Positions 53,563-62,861 of a DNA stretch of 64,000 nucleotides are shown here, piece after piece (position 1 is the first letter of the stretch; every line of letters begins with the position of its first letter). Below the pieces are notes generated by a model. It searched no databases, was not told where the DNA came from, and saw only the letters and a program-made list of their open reading frames with translations. This DNA is from Lucinisca nassula (lineage: Eukaryota; Mollusca; Bivalvia; Lucinida; Lucinidae). Both the position numbers and the translations under genes were made by a program. The DNA lies in the NCBI GenBank assembly GCA_963580285.1, contig OY757023.1, positions 91,971,108-92,035,107 of the forward strand, written 5' to 3'.

Positions 53563-54795
53563 TTTATTCAAGACGTTTGATTTTGGTCCAGATAAAATTA
53601 GTGCTTTGCAACGCAAAGATTGTGAATTTGCGTTACCTCATTCAGTATTTAGAAAGCAAGGAACTTCCAAAAAGTCAAAAGAGAGCTCGCAAACTCTTGC
53701 TGCAATCAGCTGATTATTGCCTTATTGACGGTTTACTTTTTCATTGTCGTGTACCGAAATCACAGTAGTAGCAGTAGCAGTAATATGAGTCAGTATCAAT
53801 TAGTGGTACCTAAAATAATGATCAAAACCGTCCTTGGTTGTTACCATGACTCACCAATGGGAGGTCATTCTGGGATTCAAGACACACTAGATATAGTGAA
53901 AGAGCATTACTTCTTCTCTTGTATGAGTCAGCTTATTGCCGATTATGTGCGTTCTTGTCCAGATTGTCAAAAGAGAAAACAAACAAAAGTGCATACAAAG
54001 TCTGGGATAACAGCATATAGAACACCAAGTGGGCCATTTCAGGTCTGGAAAATTGACCTATATGGAAATCTGCCCATTACTCCGCAAGGATACACATATA
54101 TTTTAACTGCAACAGATCTGTTCAGCAAGTATTTAGTGACAATTCCACTTGCAAATAAAGACACTTTGTCGGTTGCATCTGGGCTTACACAACTTTTCAC
54201 AAAATATGGTGTTTGTGACACGCTACTCAGCGACAGGGGAGTTGAGAATGTATCAAAAGGAATGGTAGAGGTTTGCAGACAACGCTGCATCCCTCAAGAG
54301 TTCAGTCCTGCATTTGTTCATAAATGTTTAGGTGCAGTGGAACGCGTACATCGTACGATGGCTGAGCGTTTGACACCGTACATGAATAGCAGACTGAATA
54401 ATTGGATAGACATTTTGCCAATTAACCAGTCTGTTCATTCGGGCAGCAAATACTCGCCACATGAAATTGTTTATGGCCAGCGTCCAAAGTTTCCTCTGTC
54501 TCCGCCGACACCACCAGATTTCCATACAATACCAACAGATATGCGCACCTATGTACGTAAACATGCAGACAAACTGAACATCATTCGCAGCGAAGTGCAG
54601 AACCATATATTTTCCTCACAGCAAAAGATGCTCGAGCGTGCAAACAAGGATACTGATCCACTTCACATCAAAGAAGGGGATTATGTGTTCTTGTTGACTG
54701 AAAGAACAGGTGTTGGACAGAAAATACAGAACACGTTTACAGGACCATTTATTATTCACCGTTGCATCAGTCCTATTTCTGTTACGGAACCCTGA
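53563..54795 (+). pseudogene. Gypsy integrase region
   Basis: After two frameshifts (about 53635 and 53745) the integrase is open from 53745 to 54795. The zinc-binding HHCC motif is seen as YHDSPMGGHSG and SCPDCQKRK. The catalytic core carries WKIDLYG (Asp), LLSDRGVEN (Asp) and GAVERVHRTM (Glu), so the D-D-E triad is intact. The canonical GAVER phrase supports Ty3/gypsy rather than copia. A frameshift at about 54770 separates it from the C-terminal part. Confidence 0.9.
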
Positions 54796-55300
54796 TAATG
54801 GAACTATACATAAGTCAGAGGTCCACAGTGACCGCTTTAAAATGGCTTATGTTCGAGAACAAGACCCAACTCCCTATTTTCTTAGTAAGTTTGTTACAGC
54901 CGAGACTGTAAGACCTGAAAAGGGCACAGAGGCCATGCCTAGCACTGTGCACACTGAGGTAATTTGGGAACAGCCCTATGATAGGCAGCCGTCAGCCCTC
55001 CCAGATGACAACCCAATAAATAGCCATTCAGTTCGCAGGTCATCCAGAGCACGTAAACCTCCTGACCGGTTTGGGGTTTACATTGATGTTGACAGTGCAT
55101 TGAGTGAAGAGAGGTTTTACACTGAAAGAAACAAATATCACAAAATTAAAAGTGTTCTCGGTCAGAGACTGGTTAAGGGAAACAAAGAGTATCTTATACT
55201 ATTCGCCGGAGAATCAGCCGACAATTCCCTTTGAGTACCATTTGACCATCTCAATGAGAAATTGAAGAAGTCCATCCAGGAAAAAAACCCTCCGGTTATT
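54796..55300 (+). pseudogene. Integrase C-terminal part with probable chromodomain
   Basis: The frame continuing after the frameshift contains RSSRARKPPDRFGVY, a basic segment common before gypsy C-termini. A block at 55136-55290 follows: YHKIKSVLGQRLVKGNKEYL then ILFAGES, then VPFDHLNEKL past the stop. Spacing and residues fit a chromodomain (hydrophobic start, EYL.. strand, then W-x-P-x-x-x-L). The TGA at 55232-55234 falls exactly where the conserved Trp codon (TGG) is expected. Confidence 0.55.
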
Positions 55301-55867
55301 GTTCAAATGGAATGAAACTATTTCAGAACATCAGTTTGTGTTTCTGACTGAAGCAGGACACATGTAAGTTTTAATGTTTGGACATGGCATAGTTACATGT
55401 AATAAGCCTAAATAATACCCTTTAAAGATATTCAAAAAAGCCTTAAGTTGAAACACAGCTAATGGTCTGCTGGCTGCCACTGAATACTTACTTGGTATAA
55501 AAATTATTATCATATTAAATGATTTTATCATGAAGGGTCATTTCATATTGCATTGCTTTTTGCTGGTATGCAAAATGATTTCTGTTTTGCATTACGCTAT
55601 TATGGTTTTGATGTGAAGAGATTTAGATTTGATTTGTGTGTACGTACACACTGTGTTATTTACATGTACCGGTATGACTTTGAAGATATTTATATTGGTC
55701 TGTTTCAATTTGTTACTTTATACACCTGCTTTAGTATATTGACAACATATTTGCTGGTGTAATGTGGAAATGTATTTGTGTATGCATTTTATAATTTAAT
55801 TGTGTTTTTTCGCCTCCCAGATTTTCATCATCACTTTTAGGTGCACATGTGCCTTTTGCTATATGTT
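55301..55867. other. No 3' LTR recognised; no gene seen
   Basis: The expected 3' LTR should resemble 49076-49483, but I find no shared phrase. Short frames with hydrophobic content are compositional. Confidence 0.4.
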
Positions 55868-56117
55868 ATGCCAATTGGGGCATGGAAAAATAGATTGGGT
55901 TGCATGATGCTTCCACACAGAGCTGAAACTGACCACACATGGGTACTGTTAAACCGCTTTGGACAAAGCCTGCCAGGGGAGAGTGTTGTGAGTCAGACAG
56001 TCCAGTGAATATAAGCCTTTGATTTCATTGGGTGGCAGGACTTGAGATGTCATTTCTTCTCAATGACGGGTAAAAAAAAATCCCACAAAATTGGAAGCAG
56101 CGTATCCCCAATGACCT
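55868..56117 (+). mobile_element. SINE-1, 3'-truncated
   Basis: CCAATTGGGGCATGGAAAAA at the 5' end, GACTTGAGATGTCATTTCTT in the centre, breaking off at ATCCCCAATGACCTA before the tail, where an H2 repeat begins. Confidence 0.7.
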
Positions 56118-56300
56118 AGGAGTCCATTTCAAAATATAGGGTGTCAGGTTGTGTTTTTCTTCAAAATTTATTTGGAAAATGGCTTAACTTTTCGCAAACA
56201 GTGTAGGCCCTGATCAGACGCCGCGTTCTGCGGCGTCTGATCTTGGCCTGCACTGTTTGCCCTGGTACCCGTTTTGGGGTTTCCGGTACTAAATGAGGTA
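56115..56300. mobile_element. H2 repeat
   Basis: GGAGTCCATTTCAAAATATA at the left and GGTACTAAATGAGGTAATT at the right. Hairpin GCAAACAGTGTAGGCCCTGA / GGCCTGCACTGTTTGC with the inner stem CAGACGCCGCG / CGGCGTCTG is at 56194-56260. Confidence 0.7.
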
Positions 56301-56838
56301 ATTGATAGAATGCAGAAGCTTATATTGATGCGACACAGCCCGCGTTTTTATCATGATCGAACCATCTGACGCGATGATTCTGTCAAATCCTTGATAAAAA
56401 TCCTGAATATTGGTATCATAGTGATAACTGAAAAGATGTGCCATCTTTCAAAGCAAAATAAGATTTTTCATTTAGCTCAGACCTCATACCGTCGACGCAA
56501 AATGAAATAAAATAAAAAAAAGAGAAAGAAAAATTTCATTATTTCATTTTGCGTTGTAGCAGATGTAAAAGTAGCCTAGCCACTAGGCACTAAAATGAAT
56601 AGTATGGAATTAAAATCATCTTTTGCACAAAAATGAACAGTGTATAAAAGTTTAGCTAGTCTAGTCTCTCTGGCTCAGTTTTAGCGATGATAATCCTAAG
56701 TTTTGAGACTCTACCAAATAGACTTGCCATTACTAACAAAGTGATAAATTTTTAATTGTAGATTTTTTCCATAAGGGAATACACCAGAGGCGGACATTAC
56801 TTTACTGGAAGAAGAAGAAGAAGAAGAAGAATAACCAA
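56301..56838. other. No gene seen; small hairpin and (GAA)n
   Basis: CGCAAAATGAAATAAAATAA / TTTCATTATTTCATTTTGCG form a hairpin at about 56497-56555. A GAA/AAG tract runs at about 56808-56831. Confidence 0.5.
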
Positions 56839-57144
56839 CCACTTGTTTTACTTCAACTCTTTACCTAATTTTCGAGGGTCTCCCCTCTTCATCAGGGTTA
56901 TATGGACACTGCACTCCACATTTTACATGGCTTTCCAATATGGCCTTCCAGACACTGCACTCTACATCTTCATCAGGGTTATATGGACACTGCAATCTAC
57001 AGTTTACATGGCTTTCCAATAAGGCCTTCCAATGGAAAGCCATATTGGAAAGCCATGTAAAATGTAGAGTGCAGTGTCCATATAACCCTGATGAAGAGGG
57101 GAGACCCTCGAAAATTAGGTAAAAAGTTGAAGTAAAACAAGTGG
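56839..57144. repeat. Long inverted repeat, arms over 100 bp
   Basis: CCACTTGTTTTACTTCAACT followed by CTTTACCTAATTTTCGAGGG at the left pairs almost perfectly with CCCTCGAAAATTAGGTAAA followed by GTTGAAGTAAAACAAGTGG at the right. The roughly 90-bp loop holds a third partial copy of the CACTGCA..CTACA block. Confidence 0.88.
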
Positions 57145-57350
57145 ATAAATTTTTAATACAATAAAAAATACCAAAACTGATCAGACTTTTATTATCAGAC
57201 TAGTAGCTAGTCTAATGTAAAAGCTGCTCACATATCTTCACCAAAAATATCAATGTATAAGATATTGCACTTACTAGAACAGTTTACAGGTTGACAACTA
57301 ACAAGCTCGTTAAGCTAAGGATGGTTTGAACAATTGGACATGGGTCGCTG

Positions 57351-57942
57351 CATTACGAAAAGACGCCTATACAAATACATTGTAAATTTTACCGCCGAAA
57401 ATACGAATATTTTAAGGTGAAAAATTGTGATATTTTTCTTACTTCTGCACAAAATATAGATTGTGGGTACACGTTAGAACCGCCTCATCGAGGCTGTTCT
57501 AATGAGTACCCACTCGCTATATTTTAGAGCAGAAATAAGAAAAATAAGGTGCAGTAAAATTCCTATATTAAGACCACCTTTGGGACTGTTCTAAAGTGAT
57601 CTTAAAGACCACTTAAGAACAGTCCTAAAGAGGTGGACTATTCTAAAGTGGTCTCACGTGACATTTGCTTTACATTCTGCATAGCAGTCTACGCGAACGC
57701 TCCTCAGGTAGGACATTTAGCGCGGTGCTTAATTTATAAGCCAGTCTTAAAGACCACTTTAGAACAGTCCTAAAGGTAGTCTCTGACCAGAGGACACTGT
57801 AAGAAAGAATAACTGAAACTTTCTAAATAAGCTTTTTAAATCAAGTTTTTGTGGTCATAATACCGGAATTTTACTGTATATGGCTTATCCATGTAAAACC
57901 CCAGTTTTACTGTATAAAAGTGGGGTTCAAGGGTGTCAAAGT
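57351..57942 (-). mobile_element. Family A MITE split by a D element, ending at the C1q splice donor
   Basis: Left half CATTACGAAAAGACGCCTAT with a decayed core (GTTAGAACCGCCTCATCGAG then GCTGTTCTAATGAG) to 57550; right half AAAACCCCAGTTTTACTGTA then AAGTGGGGTTCAAGG to about 57942. The terminal CACGAAAACACGCC block is missing and the element stops about 12 bp from the donor of C1q exon 1. Confidence 0.75.
57552..57876 (+). mobile_element. Family D element carrying a piece of C1q upstream DNA
   Basis: CAGTAAAATTCCTATATTAA to CGGAATTTTACTG. Between its two GAACAGTCC / CTTTAGAACAGTCC arms sits a foreign segment; 57683-57744 matches 58185-58246 (upstream of C1q exon 1) at 60 of 62 positions. Confidence 0.75.
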
Positions 57943-57954
57943 TTTGGTACTTAC

Positions 57955-58030
57955 ATTCTGCAAAGCACTGACAGTAACCACCCACCACCATAGTCATTAA
58001 GACGCAGAACACGACAGAGTAAAGCCCCAT
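57955..58030 (-). CDS. C1q-domain gene, exon 1: signal peptide
   Basis: ATG at 58030-58028 opens MGLYSVVFCVLMTMVVGGYC, a clear signal peptide with a hydrophobic core of about 14 residues, then QCFAE. The exon ends at GCAGAAT|GTAAGT, a strong donor, in phase 1. The C1q exon 39717-40099 enters in phase 1; the junction codon would be TTG (Leu). The predicted protein is then about 152 residues: signal peptide, very short linker, C1q domain, a normal layout for bivalve secreted globular C1q proteins. One or more extra phase-1-1 exons (for example a coiled coil) inside the 17.9 kb intron cannot be excluded. Confidence 0.8.
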
Positions 58031-58084
58031 TTTGCTTCAAGGAGGATTAAAATCTCAGAGGAAACTTTAATAACCTGCAGTAAT

Positions 58085-58133
58085 GTTCATCTGCCGCTCC
58101 GCAAACCTCTCATTTTATACAAAATGTCACGTG
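58085..58133 (-). promoter_or_regulatory. C1q gene core promoter: TATA box and E-box
   Basis: On the minus strand, TATAAAA lies at 58119-58113 and CACGTG at 58133-58128, just upstream of it. A TATA box here predicts a start of transcription near 58085-58090, giving a 5' UTR of about 55-60 nt before the ATG at 58030. Confidence 0.6.
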
Positions 58134-58184
58134 GGCAACAAATACTTCTAACGAACAACAAAAGCTACCGGATGGGGTGCGACC

Positions 58185-58246
58185 AGCAGTCTACGCGAAC
58201 GCTCCTCAGGTAGGACATTTAGCGCGGTGCTTTATTTACAAGCCAG
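58185..58246. repeat. Upstream segment duplicated into the first intron
   Basis: AGCAGTCTACGCGAACGCTC to TTACAAGCCAG matches 57683-57744 with two mismatches. It lies about 50-110 bp upstream of the TATA box, in a position suitable for regulatory DNA. Confidence 0.8.
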
Positions 58247-58550
58247 GACCTGTACAGGACAGTCTCATTTAGCGAATTTTCAGCTCCGTTTGTGCGTATA
58301 CCTTTATATTGATCAAAACTTTTAATTGTCGCACATGTCTGTTTGGCGGTTTTCCTGCGCCACGGCGTTTACATGCAAGGATAACCAACGTGGCGGAATC
58401 GTACGAAATATGATAACTTGGAGATACATGGGGGCTTCAAAAATTTTGCGAATAGACAAATTTAACGAAACCGCAAAATTAGACATAGCAACAGATGAGG
58501 CGGGTATTTGGTGTTTTTTTCTTATGTCTCCTTATAAACCTATGTGGGAT

Positions 58551-58976
58551 TATAAGAATCTTATATGGGTGTGAGGGGTGGATTGAAAAATCCGTCCCAA
58601 GGGTCACTGTCCGGCATCACGAGGCTTGCCGAGTGATGCCGGACAGTGATCCCGGGGGACGGATTTTTCTATCCATCCCTCATATCCATATTGGATTCTT
58701 TTTCTTGCATACCTTCCATTTCTTAGCGCGGAATTTCAATGCTGCAGTCACTTCGGTTACCAACGTCCGCAATATTGTATTGACACTGCAGGGATGTAGT
58801 GACGTCACGGATCGTGCATGACGTCAACCTTAACGACGGTGCACACAAGGTCGTAATCAACTAGTGCATTTATCAAACACGCGATTATATTCGATTTGGG
58901 GTCGGAACGCCAGGGTCAGAACATAAATTTCTATCCCAGGGTAAAATCGCGGATTTCTTTGTCTGGTGTGCAAGAA
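58551..58976 (-). mobile_element. P snap-back element, copy 4
   Basis: Reverse orientation: TATAAGAATCTTATATGGGT at the left and GTCTGGTGTGCAAGAA at the right. The hairpin arms match copies 1 and 3 (CACTGTCCGGCATCACGAGG / GTGATGCCGGACAGTGATCC). Its right end abuts a 39-bp J 3' end (58977-59015). Confidence 0.85.
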
Positions 58977-59160
58977 AATTGTATCGATTCCTGATCATTG
59001 CCTTCACTTCTATTTTGCTATAACCGGGGGGGTGGGGGGGGTGGGGGGGGAGCTATGCGTGTGTGTGCGGGGGGGGGGGGCTTAAATCGATTTTACGTGG
59101 CCACAATCCTCGCACTTACTTCCGTCGCGATTTAGACAAATATTTTGTTCAGTCATCCAA
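58977..59160. repeat. J fragments around a G-rich tract
   Basis: A 39-bp J 3' end (plus) is followed by G-runs (about 59027-59080) and an inverted J fragment (TTAAATCGATTTTACGTGGC to about 59155). The G-run could be a source of assembly error or of G-quadruplex structure. Confidence 0.65.
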
Positions 59161-59705
59161 CTCATCCAAGATTTTATCGCTGTTCTAATCACGTTTAAAT
59201 TTGATGAGAATCCCAACAAAGTTGAATTGCATTTTCTTGGACACCGATTATCATTTTCCTCTTGATGTGTCTATGAGAGACGTATGTTTAAGTATGTGGA
59301 TAGTCCAATCTGTCCTAAAGTCCTTATTACCTACAAGTTTGATGAGGATCCAATAAAAAATAAAGTCGCTATCGCCCGGACAACTTTTTTCCATAATCTA
59401 TCTATTGACCCTATTTTGGTTGCTCTGGTGGCCATCTTGGCTGTCGGAACAGAACCATTTTAGTACATTGTTAAGTCTGAATCCCCATGTTACCTTGATG
59501 CCTTCCGCCAAGTATCAGTACAATAAGACCAATGGTATCTGAGGAAAGGCTGGACATGTTAAAAATAACGACGGACGGGCGACGGACAACAGATCCAAGC
59601 GAGCTAATGGTCTTCTAATGGTCAATAATCACAATGGTCAATACATACGCACAGGCTGCGTAGCGGTCGCATAGGCTTCGTTTTTTGGACGCATAGGCTT
59701 CGTTG
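59161..59705. other. No gene seen; dispersed repeat
   Basis: Contains TTTGATGAGAATCCC and TTTGATGAGGATCC repeats and GACGGACGGGCGACGGACAA, phrases common in molluscan intergenic repeats. Just before the possible exon, CGCATAGGCTTCGTT occurs twice (59669 and 59690). Confidence 0.45.
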
Positions 59706-59709
59706 AAAA

Positions 59710-59736
59710 ATGGCGGATGACAGTTCGTTAATGCAG
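59710..59736 (+). CDS. Possible first coding exon (9 codons)
   Basis: ATG in good context (AAAAATGGCGG) opens MADDSSLMQ and ends at CAG|GTAAGA, a consensus donor, phase 0. The initial MADD-acidic/Ser start followed directly by a donor is typical of short first exons of intracellular proteins. The rest of the gene was not identified downstream, so the product is unknown. Confidence 0.35.
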
Positions 59737-60460
59737 GTAAGAAACTGTTTTTACGTTCATCTTACTGCTGTATTGCATTTCCCGATACTGACATCTGCCT
59801 TACGGACCACTTTATTAATGTGGGGCTTCGTCTGTTGCAAGAAACAGTTTGAAAAACGGAATATAGAAAAATAGACCCCAAAAGAAATTTGGCAGTCAAA
59901 ACAGATTCACCTGTATTTTCACTTTGGTCCGGTCGCCCTATGTAACTACACGTTTTTGGCTGGTGTTCTGGCCGATAAATTGTGAATAACGATAATGAAA
60001 TCGAAAAGCTAATATGCAACTTTCGTCATATCTTTTGCGAAAAAGAAAAATCTTGATATTTCGATACAACGCGCGTAGCTTCGTTACCTATTACAACGCA
60101 GAGGCTGCGAACTAAATTTGAAAGCCCTAAATTATGTAGAATAATAGCGAATGCTATTGAATTAATGTCGAGGAATCAGTCAACCAGCGTTAGTTGGTGA
60201 TGCTAAAGACATTCTATATCATTTATACCGAAAACATTTTCAGTCTTAGCTATGCAAATACATGTACAACATTTTGAGGCGAATCCACAAAATCTGTCAA
60301 TTTACAATTATTAACACCACCGTTCATAAACTCGGCAAGTCCTCGTCAAATTTGCTAAGTATTAAGCCAAATAATATTTGCACTATATGAATTTTTGTCG
60401 TGTTTTTTTTTTTTTTTTTACAAAGCACGTGGCTTCGCAGGTTACAGAGATGGGAAGACG
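59737..60460. other. No exon recognised (candidate intron)
   Basis: Mostly unique sequence with a poly-T tract (about 60402-60419). I see no exon that continues the frame from 59736. Confidence 0.4.
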
Positions 60461-60732
60461 CATTTCGGAAACACGCCTATTAAAATACCACTTATAAAGA
60501 TAAAAAGAAATACTTTCAGATAAAACATTCTGATAGGTATAATACTTCTGCTCAAGACATAGTATATGGGAACTTGTTACAACCGCCCGGGCCAGGCGGT
60601 TTTATCGCGTATCCACAATCTGTATTTCTGAGAAGAAATAAGGAAAACAATGTATATTCCTTTAAAGCTCAGTTTTACTATATAAAAGTTGGATTTAAGA
60701 GGGTCAGAATTATATAGGCATGTTTTCGTGAT
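60461..60732 (-). mobile_element. Family A MITE, diverged
   Basis: CATTTCGGAAACACGCCTAT to ATAGGCATGTTTTCGTGATT. The core is changed to GTTACAACCGCCCGGGCCAG then GCGGTTTTATCGCG, the most diverged A core, although CCGCC/GGCGG still pairs. Confidence 0.7.
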
Positions 60733-60799
60733 TCTCCGACTTCTATTTAAATGCTTCAATCGAATACCCGCAGCTCCTACAAAACTTCAGCACAGGTTC

Positions 60800-61043
60800 A
60801 TTAATCGCGCCTTCACTGTCTGATCCCAGTCTTCGTTTCCGATAAAATAGAAGCATCTGCTCATTAAACAGTCGACATATAAGCTAATTCTAGCCTTTGT
60901 AGGACCAACGAAGAAAGAAAATACAAGACTTTTCTTTATCTCAGATCTATTTTCAATATCTGTCCTTTCATCATAATTTTTGCTAACCAGACTGTCTTCT
61001 GCAACATAGCCTATCAAAATCTGAATTTCATAGCGACTTAGAA
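60800..61043 (-). CDS. Unrecognised open frame with acceptor-like start
   Basis: On the minus strand, AAATTCAG|AT is followed by an open frame including IGYVAEDSLVSKNYDERTDI and KARISLYVDC. The last phrase weakly resembles the LYVDC strand of thrombospondin-N/laminin-G domains, but the rest does not convince me. It stops at about 60787. It may be a chance frame or one exon of a gene outside the window. Confidence 0.2.
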
Positions 61044-61060
61044 TATAAATTCAGAAAAAT

Positions 61061-62290
61061 ACTTGCTTGCAATGATTTCAGTAACCAATTTCGTGAAATC
61101 ATTCTTCGATATAATAAGATAAGATAGAAAAATCAAAGCGCCAAAGGCACTGAAATGACAGATTCTATGAGAAAATCATAACACTGTGAAAACTTACAGA
61201 AAACCTTTCTAAAAAGAGCTTAAAATTTAGAAAGGTAGTTCTGCAAATTCCAATATATGATATGTTTTCAGATGTCTATAGACCGGTGGTATTATGAAAC
61301 GCCATTCGATGTTTCAAATATTTGAAAGAAACTATTTACGTTTTCAAAACCAAACATTAAAATTCAAGTTTTAACAATACTACTGTCCATAAGTAACAGT
61401 TGTTGTCTGGTCGGCTGTGGACACCTCTACCCAAAGATACTCTATGGGAAAAGAGATCGGAGGAGAAAGGCTGGCTAGTCCAGTACATGAATTCCATTGG
61501 CTTGAAGACATTTTTGAGTAAGAACAGCACTATGAGCCCACTCGTAATCCTGATGGATAAGATATCCCGGATTCTGAGCGTAAACAAATAAATGGAACCA
61601 TATGAGGCCGAAGCACTTGATTGATGTAACGTCTCGCTATTCAGTTCATGTCTCAGCTATGATCTTGAATGTTCTTAATGACACTAAGCTGCGTTCGCTA
61701 AGTACATGCAATAGCTCGCCACACAATTACACATATTTCACCCTATATGTCATGCTCTGTTACGCACGCGTCGCCTCGGCATACCTTATACCTATACGTC
61801 GAAACACCCGGAAACGACAACCGGCGTGATTCACGCTGAAGTGTGATTTGTCACTGAAACGCATATGTCAAATCGATCTTGACGTACGGACGTCGGTGTC
61901 CCGCTACGTCGACGTCAACTAGCGTCTTCTGTATATAGTAAGATGTCGCTCCAATAGACGATATGTCACACACTTGTGGCACCCAAAATCAGAGTCAACG
62001 TCTTCTGCTTTACTGTCCAGGGGCACGCTTACGATCCTTTAATGAAAAATGTTGCAATACGCTCTCACTTAATGCTTTTTTGAGAACAAATTTCAGTTTC
62101 TTCTTTTCTAGGCGCGACCTTACATTACACATCAAAAGTTTGATCCTGAGCATGTGGTTTCTATCCGTACTGGTGTGAGGGTCGTGCACAGGATCGACGT
62201 GGCCGGACTGGTAACCAGACGTCACGGTTGATTGATTTAACCTTTTTAGCTTAAGGGCATGGTGCCTAAGTGTGTTGTAATTGTTTGGTT
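61061..62290. other. No gene recognised
   Basis: More balanced base composition than its surroundings, with several CG-containing stretches (about 61720-61930). Open frames near 61400-61590 on both strands show no family signature. Confidence 0.4.
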
Positions 62291-62292
62291 TC

Positions 62293-62861
62293 AGAATCAA
62301 AGCACTGAGAGTGTGGGGTGTAGGTTGGAGTAATAGGCCTGGACTGAGATTTAAACTGTTTCATTTAACTCTGAAATTCCAAACACGTAGTGAAGACTTT
62401 GATAAGAAGACGCGTTCGGCAGCGTCTGATCTTGGTCTACACTGTTTGCCGAGCTCACCCTAAGATTCCAGGATAACCGTCTTCCGTCATATGGAATACC
62501 CCGATCTCACTGCGGCTATTTTCTACAAGACAAAAAGTTATTCTGACAAGTCAGTGATAGTCACGTAGACATTAGCACTGAAGCGCTTTTCTTATTAGCA
62601 ACTTCGGGTCGAATGCCAAACAATCAACCCAAACATAGCCGCGTCGTTTGTCAGTGTTAGGTACATGTAAGTGTGTAAAATCTGCACATGAATCAAATGT
62701 TGGATCTGGCAAACAATGTAAACTCAGTTCAAAAGCCACACAACACGGTGCTGATCATGTTCTACACTTTTTGCATTAGTTATTAACATCTTAAGTTTAA
62801 ACGAATCAGTCCAAGTCCCCGTTCATGACCAGCTGTGTTGTCAGTGCTTTGATGTATTCAC
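62293..62861. mobile_element. H element, about 570 bp
   Basis: AATCAAAGCACTGAGAGTGT at the left and TGTTGTCAGTGCTTTGAT at the right are inverted ends. Inside are hairpin units (about 62397-62452 and 62706-62770) and the E-box-like block AGTGATAGTCACGTAGAC. Confidence 0.65.

Larger units (their letters stand above)
49484..55300 (+). mobile_element. Degenerate Ty3/gypsy LTR retrotransposon
   Basis: The order is gag, protease, RT, RNase H, integrase, then a probable chromodomain; this is the Ty3/gypsy order. Gag and pol are in different frames (pol is -1 relative to gag), overlapping at about 50356-50548. Frameshifts near 50690, 51100, 53545, 53635, 53745 and 54770, a TAG at 52456-52458 and a TGA at 55232-55234 make it non-autonomous. 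It lies on the opposite strand to the C1q gene, inside its intron. Confidence 0.9.

Noticed and set aside
55301..55762. Hydrophobic frames taken as an envelope-like gene after the gypsy integrase
   Set aside because: They are short, AT-composition driven, without signal peptide or cleavage-site pattern, and interrupted by stops.
61357..61591. Overlapping frames on both strands
   Set aside because: Neither strand shows a family motif or good splice sites; left as unassigned.
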